Counted from the stretch's first letter, positions 13,314 to 24,711 are shown. The stretch: 64,000 nt of DNA from Tillus elongatus (GCA_964006375.1 OZ023262.1:193252907-193316906); one strand, 5' to 3'. The notes: a model not told the origin generated them from the letters alone. Numbers and translations are program-made.

Positions 13314-13552
13314 GTTATTTTTTAGTATATAACATGTGGTACTTTTGACGTTTACTGCTTTGTAAATTTTTAGTTTGTGTTTACATTTATTTGCTTAAAT
13401 GTTGCAAGAAACGCAAATGATGTTGTAGTTACTGTGCTTTTCTTTACAAGTGAATGCTACGATAGAAATTTAGCAAGTTTGTTTATGGAGAAATAAAACT
13501 CAGTAATAATTTGCTACGTCAAAATTCAAGCTAAAATCATTTTGACGCTTTT

Positions 13553-15070
13553 GATATCAATTTAAGCGAATTTTTCGTAAAACTAAAAATTTACGAATGA
13601 GGAGATCTCTGTTTTATATCAGAAAATTTTTGTATCTCCGAAAAAAAAAATTATGACAACCCAATGGCATGAGCCGTTCTACTATCAACTTACCCGACAT
13701 GCGGAAATTCGGATTTCTGCGTAAAACGGAAAAAGTTATAGGTATTTAAAGAAAAAAAATTTGGGTGCCACTGGTGATCAAAGGAAAGCAAAAGAACAAA
13801 ATATTTAGTGTGGTTAACAAAACCAATTGAATATTACGTACAACGGTTTAAGTTTTCTTGACGCAAAAAGGTCAAGAAGTAGCAGAAGAAATATTTTGAA
13901 AATTTTATAATTTTTCTTCTTAAAGCGTCAAAGTCGCAGTTTGGAACGTCAAAATTTGGAATTTTCAGACAAATAATCTGAAACAAATACGGATTGTGTA
14001 GAAGAAATGTCGTAATAAGTGTATTTTACAAGGCCTGAAGTTTCAGCTTCAACCATTATTGTCCTCCATTTTACTAAAATGTTATCGGAAAATCCATTTC
14101 AAATAGACCCTCTTTCTGATGCTTTGGCAGTAGTTTCGGCTATAGAGTTTATTGATTAATAGTCTACATCTTAGCAAATTTTCGTAGACTTACGAATTTT
14201 CACAAAATTTGTTTAAATGAGCGCGAACTAGAACCCCTAAAACCTATATCTGGGGTAAGTTTAAGTTTTTGTCTGTTTACACATATACAGGGTGACTCAG
14301 TTCTACGGTAAAACTCAATATTTAAAAGTTTATTTGTTTATATACAAGATACAAACAAAAATTGTATACGTTAATTCCAGGGTGTTTTGATCTGCATCTT
14401 ATAAAATTATTTTGATAATCACAGGCTAGCCCATAAGTCGTTGGTGATACACACTTTCGTTTTTAAATAGAACACCTCTTAAATTATTGCATGTTTGCAT
14501 TTTTTACTGAATTATAATGCATGTTTGTAAGGGAAAAATTGTTATCGTTCATCGTTTTTGAGTTATTTCAATTGTTTTGCAACTTTTCACGTTTTGGCAC
14601 ATTGCACAATCACATATCAGAAATTGTAAAAAGGCGTTTGTACCAATAGCGAGCTGAGCCCCATGGAAATGACGCATTCAGAGAGCTTTTGTTTTGTATT
14701 ATTCGTAATCAAGCTGCCGTATACAGGCACTCTCAAATAGTGCCTAAATTTGAAAAGTGTTTGCGTATAAGTCATTTTTTGTAAAATTTTTGTGAAATGT
14801 TGGTAATTAATAATAAATGTTTAGTAAGTTATCGCAAATAAAAGTTGTCGAATTTTTGTGAAAAATAACATACAACTTTTTAAGTTTATTTTCGGAAAAT
14901 GTTGTACTTTTTGAAACAACAAAGCAATTTTAATTAAATGTGGTACATTGTTACTACTATGTAGGTTATACTGCCAACCAAATGTCCTTTTAAAAACAAT
15001 ACACATTTGATATTAAAAACATTTTTACGAAAATTCACTACCATAACGCACTTGCTGCATCCAGACTTTT
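13553..15070 (-). mobile_element. Long TA-core variant carrying an inserted small element
   Basis: From left to right there is a hairpin-type start near 13560 and a long block containing aaagcgtcaaagtcgcag and catttcaaatagaccctctt (shared with 42.2-42.5, 34.6-34.9 and 31.7-32.0 kb). A second hairpin near 14170 precedes gagcgcgaactagaacccc and a 3' block leading into the small element at 14284. The right end carries the family's outer end, ccataacgcacttgctgc, near 15045. The (TA)n site is occupied by the small element. The arrangement is complex and may be two overlapping insertions. Confidence 0.55.
14284..14650 (+). mobile_element. Small element with tatacaggg end (copy 1 of 3)
   Basis: It starts acagggtgactcagttctac, an end typical of IS630/mariner-type MITEs. 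About 180 bp are shared with minus-strand copies at 31355-31523 and 34241-34411, with landmarks ccataagtcgttggtgatac and ctgcatcttataaaatt. All three copies sit at the same junction with TA-core 3' sequence. The right end is uncertain. Confidence 0.6.
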
Positions 15071-16094
15071 TGAAGGTGTACTGCCTTAATTACATCTTGG
15101 GCGAGAACAAGTTTAAAACTTATTTGTCAGATGTAAAATTAGCCTCAATAGATATTACTATTATCACTAGTGCTATTACTAATTAATCACTAATAATGTT
15201 AGAAAAGTACGCACAAAGGTGAGATATAATCTGGAACCATTGCATAGCGAGACAATATTCCACCCCTAACCTTACATTTCAGCCAGTGCATAAAACTAAA
15301 ATTATGCAAATCACTACAAATACGGCAGCTACTAACATTTGTAATTTAATTTAATTTTCGCTTTGCAAATTTATTGGTAATATAATCCTTATGCCAGATT
15401 AACAAAGATCTGAATGTATTCGGCGTCTTAAGTACAGCTTTGAGATAGTAACTGAACAATGTGCTTCCAATGAGAAAATTAGATGGGGCTATATAACGAA
15501 ACTTGGCATATAAGCCGATCCCTTATATGGGGTGGTTACGTATGCCATCTGACAAGGGCCGGTGAATACCAGTTATGATGCTCTGCAAGCTTTGAAACTG
15601 CATCGTCACAACGAACCTCTAACGAAACTTTGGTAATTATCACGGCGGCTTGTCTTTCGAGGTTGACCAGCGACCTTTCGTCGATGTAATTTAATAGTGT
15701 ATTCGGGCGATGGGAGCCGATAAACGTCCGCTGAGCGGTTCTAGCTTCTATCAAACTAATTGCAATTAACTGATACCCCGTAATTTGGAACACCACTTAA
15801 AGCAACGTTTGTTTCCTTTCACCCCGGACACATCGACAGTTACACGATTTTTTCTTTAATCGACCTAAAACGCCATGTCAATTTTCTTAGTAATTTACCG
15901 TACCTTTGGATTTAATTTTCATTAAAGAAGCTTCTACCAATCTGTTTACACAATTTCTTTCGTATTTAAAGTCACTTCCACGTAGGCATTCGAATGCCAC
16001 AAATGCTCTTCAGAACCTCTACCCTGCTTACTGCTTCTGCTAAAATGTTTAACGGTCTAGGGTTATTAAAACCCTATAGTGTAAAAATACGGCG
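15071..16094. other. Unassigned region with one unusual minus-strand frame
   Basis: This is less AT-rich than most of the window. A minus-strand open frame at 15536-15796 (86 residues, ending ALVRWHT) is higher in GC and could be an exon or an old transposon fragment. It shows no domain I recognise, so I do not call a gene. Confidence 0.35.
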
Positions 16095-16610
16095 TGTCCT
16101 GCGAACTCGGACCGTTGGCCGTATATCAGGAATTACTTTAATTTGAAATCTGAAAAATTCTAGGATATGTTTCCTATAATTATCTTTTCAAAGAAAATAG
16201 TTATAACTTCAGACCATTTCAGGTTATGCCGGAAGTGAACACCAACTTCCCCATTTCAAATAGAACACCGTATATATTCTTATATTTTTAGATTGCTTGT
16301 CAAATTCTAATATGACTTTATGTACCATAGTCGGTACTTATCTCTAACACTTTCTAAAATATGGCGACCTGAAGACATAAATTGACATCTGAAGAGGTTT
16401 AATAAAACTGTTTTGTTAACTGAGTGTTATCTCTTCAGCTATAATATTCTTATATCTTAATGCTAAATTACTGCCTGATCTCAAGAAATTGAGAGTTCCT
16501 GAGAAAATTATATAGGTGCTCCTAAAACATTATTATTTTTCAGCAACTTGAAACAACCATAACTTGACTTTTCAAACGAAACACACTGTATATTATTGTA
16601 CATTTTAATT
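16095..16610 (-). repeat. Left inverted repeat arm or MITE copy
   Basis: Collinear with 20612-20100 on the opposite strand. Landmarks are atatggcgacctgaagac near 16361, ctgaagaggtttaataaaac near 16390, and cgaaacacactgtatatt near 16576. Confidence 0.85.
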
Positions 16611-17030
16611 CTACGTTTAATTCTCGAGGAAAATATGTTATACTGTGTTATATTATTTTTGGATTTCTCTTAGATTTGATACTTTAAAATAAACTCTGGG
16701 TGAGAAAATACACAAACTATGTAGAGCGTGACTTTTTACCTATTTTGTAAAAAATTCCACAAAATATGCAGAAAATTGTATAATGGAACATAAATCAACT
16801 ATTTTTAGTAATACCTGTGTGTCCAGAACGGTCAACTTTTGCCTTCATCAAAATTGCTATGAAACAAAGACCAGTTGTCAGATTTGACAGATTCTAACTT
16901 CAAGTAACAGTACCATTATGTGAAAACTGGAACCTTTGATGAGCACTAATAAGTACACTTGGAGAACACCCAAATCACCACAACACATATTTCAGAGACC
17001 TTACGATCGTTTCGTTGACAAAGTGAAAAT

Positions 17031-17615
17031 GTGGCGAGATATAACGGTTACTCGGATGGTTTAATAGACAAATTAGTTAAAAAACACAGAACAAAGAAGT
17101 TGATATCTGAATGTACGACATTTAAGAATGATAAAATCGAGAAAAAATTTGTGTGTTTACCTTATGAACCACGAATCATAAAGGGTTTGGAAAGTATTTT
17201 TAAGAAAGTCGATTTACATTTGACGTTTTCGACGAAAAGTAATTTAAAAAATTTGTTCGGTAATACGAAAGACAAAGAAAAAGTCACTGAAATGTCCGGA
17301 ATTTATGAGATTAGTTGCAAGGATTGTGATCTTAAATACGTGGGCCAAACTAGGAGAAACATAGCCACCAGATTTCGTGAACATCTCGCACAGTTACGAT
17401 ATGGTAAGGTGGACAAATCATGTATGGCACAACATATGTGGGATAATAACCACCACATTGACAAAGAAAATTTGAAACTTGTCAAAAACGTCAGATATCA
17501 AACTATGCTTGATTCATTAGAAAGTATTTTTATATTAAGGTCTATTAAGAACAAAACTTCATTAAACCGTGCGGCACCTGTAATTTCTAGCTCTTTGTTT
17601 TCTCTTTGCTTTTGA
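17031..17615 (+). CDS. GIY-YIG endonuclease domain of a Penelope-like element (partial protein)
   Basis: The open frame encodes 194 residues forming the linker and C-terminal endonuclease of a PLE polyprotein. The GIY motif is at residues 90-92 and the YVG motif at 103-105. Cysteines 96 and 99 lie between them, fitting the zinc-binding CCHH pattern special to PLE endonucleases. Arg115 and the conserved Glu164 in LESIFI complete the active site. The domain nicks target DNA for reverse transcription. The reverse transcriptase that should precede it is missing, and the first ATG lies just after the inverted terminal repeat, so this start is probably not native. The frame is unbroken, so the copy is recent. 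Related broken fragments lie at 9.1-9.4 and 40.9-41.3 kb on the minus strand. Confidence 0.9.
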   Translation: MARYNGYSDGLIDKLVKKHRTKKLISECTTFKNDKIEKKFVCLPYEPRIIKGLESIFKKVDLHLTFSTKSNLKNLFGNTKDKEKVTEMSGIYEISCKDCDLKYVGQTRRNIATRFREHLAQLRYGKVDKSCMAQHMWDNNHHIDKENLKLVKNVRYQTMLDSLESIFILRSIKNKTSLNRAAPVISSSLFSLCF

Positions 17616-17667
17616 CCGCTTAAATATTTCTAATTTGGCTGGTAGAATAATAAATTATTGTCAATAA

Positions 17668-17935
17668 CTCGACCGGTTTATACATATACTAATCACTATG
17701 TTTGTCATGATTTAAATATCGGTTCGGTTTTTTTGTATATATGTAGTCAATATAACTATTTTCACGTAGAATTAAAATCAATATAAATATAGTGTCAATA
17801 ATTCGACCGGTTTATACATATACTAATCACTATGTTTGTCTTGATTTAAATACCGGTTCGGTTTTTTGTATATATGTAGTCAATATAAATATTTTCACGT
17901 AGAATTAAAAGCAATATAAATATAGTTTTTATGTA
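17668..17935. repeat. Tandem duplication, period about 132 bp
   Basis: Two near-identical units begin cgaccggtttatacatatac, near 17671 and 17803. They differ at only a few positions and lie in the PLE's 3' untranslated region. Confidence 0.9.
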
Positions 17936-18327
17936 GTATTTTAGTTGAACTATTTTTCCTTTGTTAAAGTTAATACGGTGAGACAGACATCTGGGTTTTT
18001 AGATTTCTATTTTTAAAAGAGATGAGTTGAGTTTATGTTGTTTATCTCACCAGATGTCTTTATCGGCATGAACCAATATCCACATAGTAAATTTCTAGAT
18101 CGAAAAGAAACGTGCCGTTTCTTTAAAGAACTCTGGTCCTTTTAATACCTATATTAGATAAGGGTCATAAATTTGTCGACCAAAAGATTAAAGCAGGTCT
18201 CCGACCTGTTTCACTGCGCAATAAACAAACGATCGTTCTTGGACGACAACTTTACTTCGGACTAGTTCGTTTATCTTGACGCGATATAAATATACGGGAT
18301 CTAGTTTTTTATGTTAGAATTTTTCTT

Positions 18328-18368
18328 CCTCTGAAGATGTTGACTTTGTCAAAGAAACGATCGTAAGG
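18328..18368 (+). ncRNA. Hammerhead-ribozyme-like motif in PLE 3' terminal repeat
   Basis: The order is CCU (18328-18330), CUGAAGA (18331-18337), a stem of UUGAC and GUCAA with a UUU loop, GAAA (18354-18357), self-complementary ACGAUCGU (18357-18364), A, and AGG (18366-18368). CCU pairs with AGG as stem I. The base after CUGA is A, which the consensus allows. The base pair next to the core in stem II is not canonical. Confidence 0.6.
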
Positions 18369-18544
18369 TCTCTGAAATATGTGTTGTGGTGATTTGGGTG
18401 TTCTCCAAGTGTACTTATTAACAGTACCATTCATAACTGATTCCAATTAAGTAAAAATCATTATGGCTTTGTCATTTGGAAGATATAGGAATAATGACCT
18501 TCTAAATCTAATAATTATTTATTATGAATATCGCAAATTGCTGA

Positions 18545-19496
18545 CAGGGCGTGGCGCTTATTTGCAGAACGCTTTCCAAGTCGCTCTAGGCCTACGAGGA
18601 AGATAGTTAAACAAGTACTAAAAAAATCTCTAGGAATTGAGAACCCCCCGTGGCAAAACTAAAAAACAGATACCTCAACTGGCCAACCAGCAGTTAGCTA
18701 CATCTGTCCTGGGATACTTTACAGTATACCCTGAAAATTCTGTGCGACAAGCTGCAGAAGAATTAGGTACACCTAATCTACCATTCTTAAAAGTCGAAAG
18801 AATTATAAATGGAAAGCCTATAAGCCAACTCTTTTCCAACACCTGTTGAACGAACACTTTAATGGTCCTGTTGAGTCCTGTCAATGGTTCTTGTTACGAA
18901 CACGAGATGATACTCCTTTTATCGCCAAATAATATGAACTTATAAAGCCAAAGTTAGCTAAAATGGTATAAGAAGCCGCCATAACAGTCACTACAGGCGC
19001 CCTGAAAATACCCATATCGAAAGAAGCTTTCTAGACACATGGAGTTTTAACATTTGTTGTGCCATCAAAGAAAAAAGAATTCTGGAATTATGTTTTTACG
19101 GTCTGGATAGTAGTAGATGCTGTATGATTATACAGTATGTTGTGCAAGTTGCGTTGCAAATTCTTCCAGTTCAGGGTGCTGCTGCATAGTATCAGTTAGA
19201 TGGAGCACCACCGCACAGCACTCAAAATGTTGGAGATATTTTAGAGTATATGTTTGAAGATAGGTGGATAGCAAATAATGGGCCCCTTGGATGGCCAGCA
19301 AGATCACCTGACTTAACCGCTTGGGAGAAGGTATATACAATCTCTCCGACCACAAAATAAAATATGCCATCTAGTGTAAAATAGGCATTTAATTCTTTAG
19401 CAAATGCTGAAATTGATCGAGCCACTGGAAATCATTTATTGAAAAGAATGCATAAATGTCTCGAAGTCGGCAGAAATATCTTCGAACAATTTCTTT
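18545..19496 (+). pseudogene. Tc1/mariner-superfamily (DUF4817-type) transposase remnant
   Basis: Fragments in shifting frames follow the order of the family. A helix-turn-helix region with SVRQAAEELGTPNLPF lies near 18739-18790, then KPISQLF and a FNGPVESCQWFL-like stretch. A catalytic block encoding LDGAPPHSTQNVGDILEYMF follows near 19198-19258. GPLGWPARSPDLTAW with the third acidic residue is near 19282-19325, and the end encodes RNIFEQFL. Many stops and shifts are present. It is the candidate transposase of the surrounding 16.1-20.6 kb element. Confidence 0.75.
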
Positions 19497-20099
19497 GAAA
19501 GAATATTATGTTCACATATTTTTGTCTATTATATTATTGTTCAATGTTTACGTTTACTTTTAGTCGTCTCTTTATCATTATGCAATTTGTTGGCCGTGTA
19601 TTTGTTAGAGCTAATAATTAAAGACGATTTAGTTTTATCATTGTGTTTTGATGTCACAATGGAAGTCATAATAATAGTAATAGTAATATATTTGTCATAA
19701 CATTATACAATGTGCTGCACAAAGAAGCCTTATCGTGTACTTGTGAAAACACAATTTAAAATGTATACATGTCAAAACTTATTTGTATTAAAAGTTTTGT
19801 CATAACTGTCACATAGTTGGCAATAATAGAAAATAATGTCGTTATTCAAACCAAACATAATTAATTCAAAACAGCGAAGTATCAATTTTGTTTTATTTTC
19901 CCATTATGTACTTTTCGGAATATTATTTAATTTACAATTGAAAAACCATTGAAGTAAAAGTATTTTTTCCACAACAAAACGGGTTCGGAACTGACTCAAA
20001 TTCACAAAATAATGAAATATTTTGGTTAAGACTCAAAAGTAATATACGACAATATAACCTATTTCCGGCAATAATTAAACGTAGAATTCAAATGTGCAA

Positions 20100-20612
20100 T
20101 AATATACAGGGTGTTTCGTTTGAAAAAGTCAAGTTACCGTTGTTTGAAGTTTCTAAAAAATAATAATATTTTAGGAGCACCTGTGTAATTTTCTCCAGAA
20201 ATGTTAACTGCATGAGATCAAGCAGTATTTCAGCATTAAGATATAAAAAAATTGTAGCTAAAGAGCTAAAACTCAGTTAACAATAACGGTTTCATTAAAC
20301 CTCTTCAGATGTCAAACTAGGTTTTCAGGTCGCCATATTTTGGAAAGTATTAGAGATAAGTACCAACTATGGTACATAAAGTCATATTAGAATTTGACAA
20401 GCAATTGAAGTATGTAATAATATATAGGTGTGCTACTTGAAATAAGGAAGTTTGTGTTCACTTCCGGTATAATCGGAAAGGATCTGAAGCTATAACTATT
20501 TTTTTGAACAGATATATATATAGGAAACATACCCTAAAAATTTTTCAAATTTTAAATTTGAGTAGTTCTTGATAAACGGCTAACAGTCCAAGTTCACAGG
20601 AAACCTGTATAG
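20100..20612 (+). repeat. Right inverted repeat arm or MITE copy
   Basis: It starts acagggtgtttcgtttgaaa at 20108 and ends with caggaaacctgtata near 20612. It is the reverse complement of 16095-16610. Confidence 0.85.
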
Positions 20613-20685
20613 AACGGATTTGTGAAAATTAATTAATTGTTGTCCTTAGTTGGTTAATCCGTTCCATACTGAAAATGTTCGGGAC

Positions 20686-20760
20686 GCAGCAAGTGCATTA
20701 TGGTAGTGAATTTTCATAAGAATAATATATCATGTATTAGTTATTTACCCTTATATTAAA
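20686..20760 (+). repeat. Solo TA-core 5' end
   Basis: It reads gttcgggacgcagcaagtgc, then a near-match to ttatggtagtgaattttcat. The rest of a TA-core element does not follow. Confidence 0.65.
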
Positions 20761-21682
20761 AGTTGTAAAAAATGACTTTGTTTAATGGGGAACGGTAAAA
20801 AAATAGGGTAAAGAAGGGCAAGCAAAAACATGACCTCTAACATAAATATTTATTCTCTAATTTGGCTACAAAACTCAAACGAAGAAATTGATAAACAGGA
20901 AATATACTTAACAAAAATACACTAGAAAGCTAAACATAAAAAGTTCATGTGGCTAATGCATTGAGGGTGATTGTATGTATGCATAAGGGGAAGAGGAACC
21001 GCCAGGACGAAGAGTGTTTTTGCCCTCTCACTCAAAAACACGGGGGGTTGTCCTTCCCCTTGTGCATGCATACAACCACCTTCAAAGCATAAAGCACAAG
21101 AAAAATTTCTTGGGAGCAACCCCCGAGAAAGTTATTGGACCTTGGGCGAATATGGGTGTCATGCAGGGTAGACAGGGTTTAAAGGAGTCATTACTGCAAA
21201 ATGTGAAAAATGCATCTTTTCAAAGTCCGAATAAGTATTTTTTTTAAGGATTTTCCGCTCATATCTCCTCCCCGCCTAGCGCACATATTCATTATTGGTC
21301 CCTTAACTTTATTGGGAGTTGTTTGCAACAAATGTGTCTTGTGGCTTGTGGATCCGAAAGGAGTTTTACGCATGTTTCTGGGGAAAAAAAGTTAAAAACC
21401 TCCGTGCAGTAAATTGCAAATTTGCCGACATTACTTCCACTGCATTGCCTTTTTCAGATGATACAGAATACAGCACTGAATTATCTAGGTTCACTTTTTC
21501 TATATAAGATATATAAGTACAAGATAAATATACTTAAGGGGGTCTTAATTAACAATGTGACAACACAGGCTTCAAAAGTAGAGAAGTTATTTAGAACGCG
21601 TTAACAGTCTATTACTTCTAACTATATGCATAGAAAAATTTGTAAAATCCATCTATAAAATCTAATAAAATTAAAATTCTAA
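20761..21682. other. Unassigned region with an imperfect palindrome
   Basis: At about 20965-21082 arms reading gtatgtatgcataaggggaa and its near complement flank a spacer, so the stretch could fold into a hairpin. Several short frames overlap in all directions here and show no family resemblance. Nothing else is recognised. Confidence 0.45.
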
Positions 21683-21795
21683 GAGGTTATGAGATGTGAT
21701 GAAACGTCAAACTCACTATACCCCAGCATTTTTGTCTGTCGTTCTGTCGGCCTGTACGTCTGCGTGTTAGTAGGCGCCAAAACCTTCGAACGAAT

Positions 21796-21877
<82 letters not shown>

Positions 21878-22160
21878 TGTTCAATTTTGATACACAGTTA
21901 GCACCAGACAAAGGAACGCTTTGAAATTGTTTTTTGGTAACATCGCTTCAAGGGGTAGAGATAAATGAGAGGTGATTTGGTAAAAATTGACACTTTTCGT
22001 TTAAACTCGAGTTTTTGTGGAAGTTTATGGGTACCGTAATACGAATATTTTTTATAGTTAAGTCGTGGACTCTGAATTCATTTCATAAGAATGTCTTTCT
22101 GAGAAAAGTAGATTATCACAGCTATGTGGAAGTTATAATTCAATTTTCAGCACTATTGTG
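21683..22160 (-). repeat. Dispersed copy of the 57-kb tandem-array unit
   Basis: Read on the minus strand it matches the unit at 56735-57180 and 57600-58120. It shares agacattcttatgaaatga-like and gaaagtgtcaattttta-like segments, the cgaaggttttggcgcc region and the acagacaaaaatgc tail. A (TA)n tract sits exactly where the array copies read gatatc. Confidence 0.7.
21797..21875. repeat. (TA)n expanded inside a dispersed repeat
   Basis: About 79 bp of TA lies between cgaacgaattga and catgttcaattttgata. The array copies near 57.86 kb read cgaacgaattgagatatcat at the same place. Confidence 0.97.
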
Positions 22161-22947
22161 TTATGCATAGCCAAACAAAACCAAGCATCTGTAAAACGTC
22201 AATATGTCTATATATTTATGACACAATAATCGTAAATTCTAACACATTTTACTAACGGGTATTAATATATTGGAACTAAATAATTAACTGACCTGGAGGG
22301 ATCTTTACGATCTTCATAAAAATTGTCTAATAAACTGAAAATATAAGACATTCCCAGGTATGATGTTATCACCGTGTAATTGCAGTCTTAATAAGGTGTA
22401 TAAATATTTATTAGCCGATATAAATATATAAAATGCATCATTGAATTAATATGTAATTAATTGTATTAAAGATAATATGCTGTGACAGATTACCGGAATT
22501 TATCATACTTGGGATTCTAATTGCTTGAGAAGCAGATTGCAAGTTGCCTCCAAGCTATTTCTGTCATTTATGAGATTAAACTTTTTGTAGATCTGAATGC
22601 ACTTGATGTAACTCAATAAGTACAGACTGGAACCTGTGATAGACACTTAGAAGTACACTTGGAGGAACCCAGTTCACCACAGTAGTCTGTACTTATTGAT
22701 GTAACTCAAGTAAAATTAAAATTCTAAAGATAAATGAATATGTAATAAAATAAATAGTATGAAAACAAGTTAAACTCTTGCTCCTGACATATTTAAATAA
22801 AGATGAGTTTCTTCCTGCTTAAGTAGGATCTGCACCATTAGTAAAAAATATTGTGGAGGCCTTGTTGCGAATATTTGTACTTACTAAATGTGCCTAAAAA
22901 ATACTGTAACAGTGGGAACAAATTCTTAACTACATTGTTTACAGGCC
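22161..22947. other. Mostly unassigned, with a small PLE scrap
   Basis: At 22617-22705, a fragment of PLE terminal repeat (aagtacacttggagga) is bracketed by the 15-bp inverted repeat aataagtacagact / agtctgtacttatt. The remainder shows no recognised feature. Confidence 0.5.
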
Positions 22948-23260
22948 GAATGACTCAGTTCGCGACGCAAGTAACCTCTATGATTTGACTAGGGGGTCGC
23001 GGGGTCGAGTCCCGTATTCAGACAGTCGACTTTTTTCACTCGAATGTGGAAAGGCCACCTTCTGATGAGTTATGTGTGGGTCCTTTGTGTAGATGGGTAT
23101 GTAAGCTCCTTCCGCACCAGTATAATAAGACTTCTAGGTGCGTAGTTTGTCTCCTATTGTGTTATTATATTATGATTATTCTTGTTATGACCATGCCGCC
23201 ATGTAAAAGACTGCTTAAAAAAATAAGCAAACACGATCCAATAAAAAATTTTGATTAATA
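22948..23260 (+). mobile_element. Possible second tRNA-derived SINE family
   Basis: A B-box-like ggggtcgagtcccgt near 22996, preceded by an A-box-like tgactcagttcgcg near 22953, suggests a tRNA-like head. The body that follows is unlike the other SINEs here. Only one copy is visible, so the family is inferred. Confidence 0.45.
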
Positions 23261-23532
23261 GACTTATAACACATCGTTACGCTTGCTTGTAGAATAAAAT
23301 ATATTTGTACTAATTGTGTGCTAAAACTATCTGATTTGAACAGAAGTTTAAAATCTGAAAACTATAATACGTAAGTTGAAACAGCTTTGAGCAAACAGTG
23401 GCCGACTACAGTCAATCTTCATCGATAAAAAACACTGATTACTCAAGCAACGTAAAAACGCATTTTCTATTACTAAACAAGATTTTTAACGAATTGTCAA
23501 TAAAAAATTTCTTTTATAATAAGCGCTAACTA

Positions 23533-23866
23533 AGGCGTCGGTGGTCCAGTGGTAGGAACATTTGCCTCTGAACTCAAGAATATTACATTCGTTTCCCAGT
23601 CAGTGGCTCTTTTCCTTTTTCATTACATACTGTAAAATTAACATCAACCAAGGTTATGACATTGTGTGTGAGCAAGTTGAATGTCTGCACGTTCCGTCCC
23701 TCGGAGGGGGCGGAATGTTATCGGTCCCGTGTACCATGCGATATTGGGCACGTTAAATACCGCTACCCTTCTCACACCTACACCGGCGAATTTTCCGGGA
23801 TAGTGATGTGAAGCCGCTCCCTTGCGCCAGTGATTGCTGATAGTCGTGGAAATAGACCGACGTTAA
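23533..23866 (+). mobile_element. tRNA-derived SINE (copy 3)
   Basis: The head reads ggcgtcggtggtccagtggt with an intact A-box-like segment; the B-box region is degraded. The body contains tctgcacgttccgtccctcg and the 3' end gaaatagaccgacgttaagt. It is the clearest plus-strand copy of the family. Confidence 0.82.
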
Positions 23867-24149
23867 GTACCAAAAATGAGCGCGAATTATTAGGGCCGTT
23901 AGAAGCTATACTTACGGTATATTGAAATTTATATATGTTTATCTTAATTGCTTGAATTAGTTTATACCCAGCAGAAGAAGAAAAAAAATGTTTCTTTTTA
24001 AAATTTTTGTACCTTTGAAATAACAAGTTTGTTTTGACGAAATTTGGTAGAAATGTTGCCTTAATATACACTTTACTATATCCAAAATTAAAGTTTCTAA
24101 GATTATGGATTGAGCTACTGTGATATTATAATTTGAAACATTTCATGAA

Positions 24150-24370
24150 AATTCATTACCGTAACGCATTTGCTGCGTCAAGAGTTTTGAATATTCCATG
24201 TAATATAAGACTTTTGTCCATGGGAATCAGAGTTTGAAAAACTGAAGTACCACCAAAATCAATGCCACAATAGATTCCACCAATCTACAGTATTGTACCA
24301 GAAATATTTTTTTCTAAAAAGTCCTGACGCAGCAAGTGCGTTATGGCAGCGAATTCTCATGAAAATGTGT
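24150..24370. repeat. Two facing TA-core outer ends
   Basis: A minus-strand end (cattaccgtaacgcatttgc at 24154) and a plus-strand end (gacgcagcaagtgcgttatg at 24327) face away from each other about 150 bp apart. They may be the ends of two truncated elements. Confidence 0.6.
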
Positions 24371-24593
24371 TTTCAACAAAAATATGTTCAATTGTTGATG
24401 AACGTTAAAAAATGTTTTTTTATTTGAAAAGCATACATGTCAGAAAAAAATAATTTAGATGTTATTACACACTTTGAAGTTAAATCTGACATTTGTCAAA
24501 ACAATTTGTCCTTGGAGTACGTCAGCTAATTAACTACTAGGTATATTACGCCTTAAAATCTCGAAATCTCGTCTTTTTATTTGGTGACAATTT

Positions 24594-24711
24594 TAGTGAA
24601 TTTTTGTAGAAAAAAATACTAATGGGGAGATCGTAACTTTTGAATTTTCATTTTTTTTTTCAAATGAGCACGAACTTGGACTCCTAGAACCCACACCCGG
24701 GGTCAGTTTCA

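Larger units (their letters stand above)
16918..18418 (+). mobile_element. Penelope-like element, 5'-truncated, with 13-bp target duplication
   Basis: The element is flanked by taacagtaccatt at 16905-16917 and again at 18419-18431. It opens with an inverted piece of terminal repeat (16923-17025), the reverse complement of its 3' terminal repeat at 18335-18418, then the endonuclease frame, a tandem repeat and the 3' terminal repeat with a hammerhead-like core. Inverted 5' terminal-repeat fragments and absence of the reverse transcriptase are usual for truncated PLE copies. It lies inside an older DNA transposon, so it is the younger insertion. Confidence 0.85.
16095..20612 (+). mobile_element. 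Decayed transposon with about 510-bp inverted repeats, interrupted by a PLE
   Basis: 16095-16610 and 20100-20612 are reverse complements of each other. They enclose a broken transposase (18545-19496) and a later PLE insertion (16918-18418). Without the PLE the element would be about 3.0 kb. The junction of the arms with the interior includes acagggtgtttcgtttg, a mariner-superfamily type end, so the arms could instead be two separately inserted MITE copies. I favour one element because the transposase lies between them. Confidence 0.65.

Noticed and set aside
13553..15070. Assigning the long TA-core variant as an autonomous element
   Set aside because: No reading frame of useful length exists in it; it has no coding capacity.
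16095..20612. A single host locus with inverted genes
   Set aside because: Every coding piece in it is a transposase or PLE endonuclease fragment.
20922..21604. Cluster of overlapping 60-77-residue frames on both strands
   Set aside because: Overlapping frames in all directions without similarity are what GC-richer non-coding sequence gives by chance.
23046..23258. 70-residue plus-strand frame
   Set aside because: It lies in the body of the possible second SINE and ends in low-complexity sequence.
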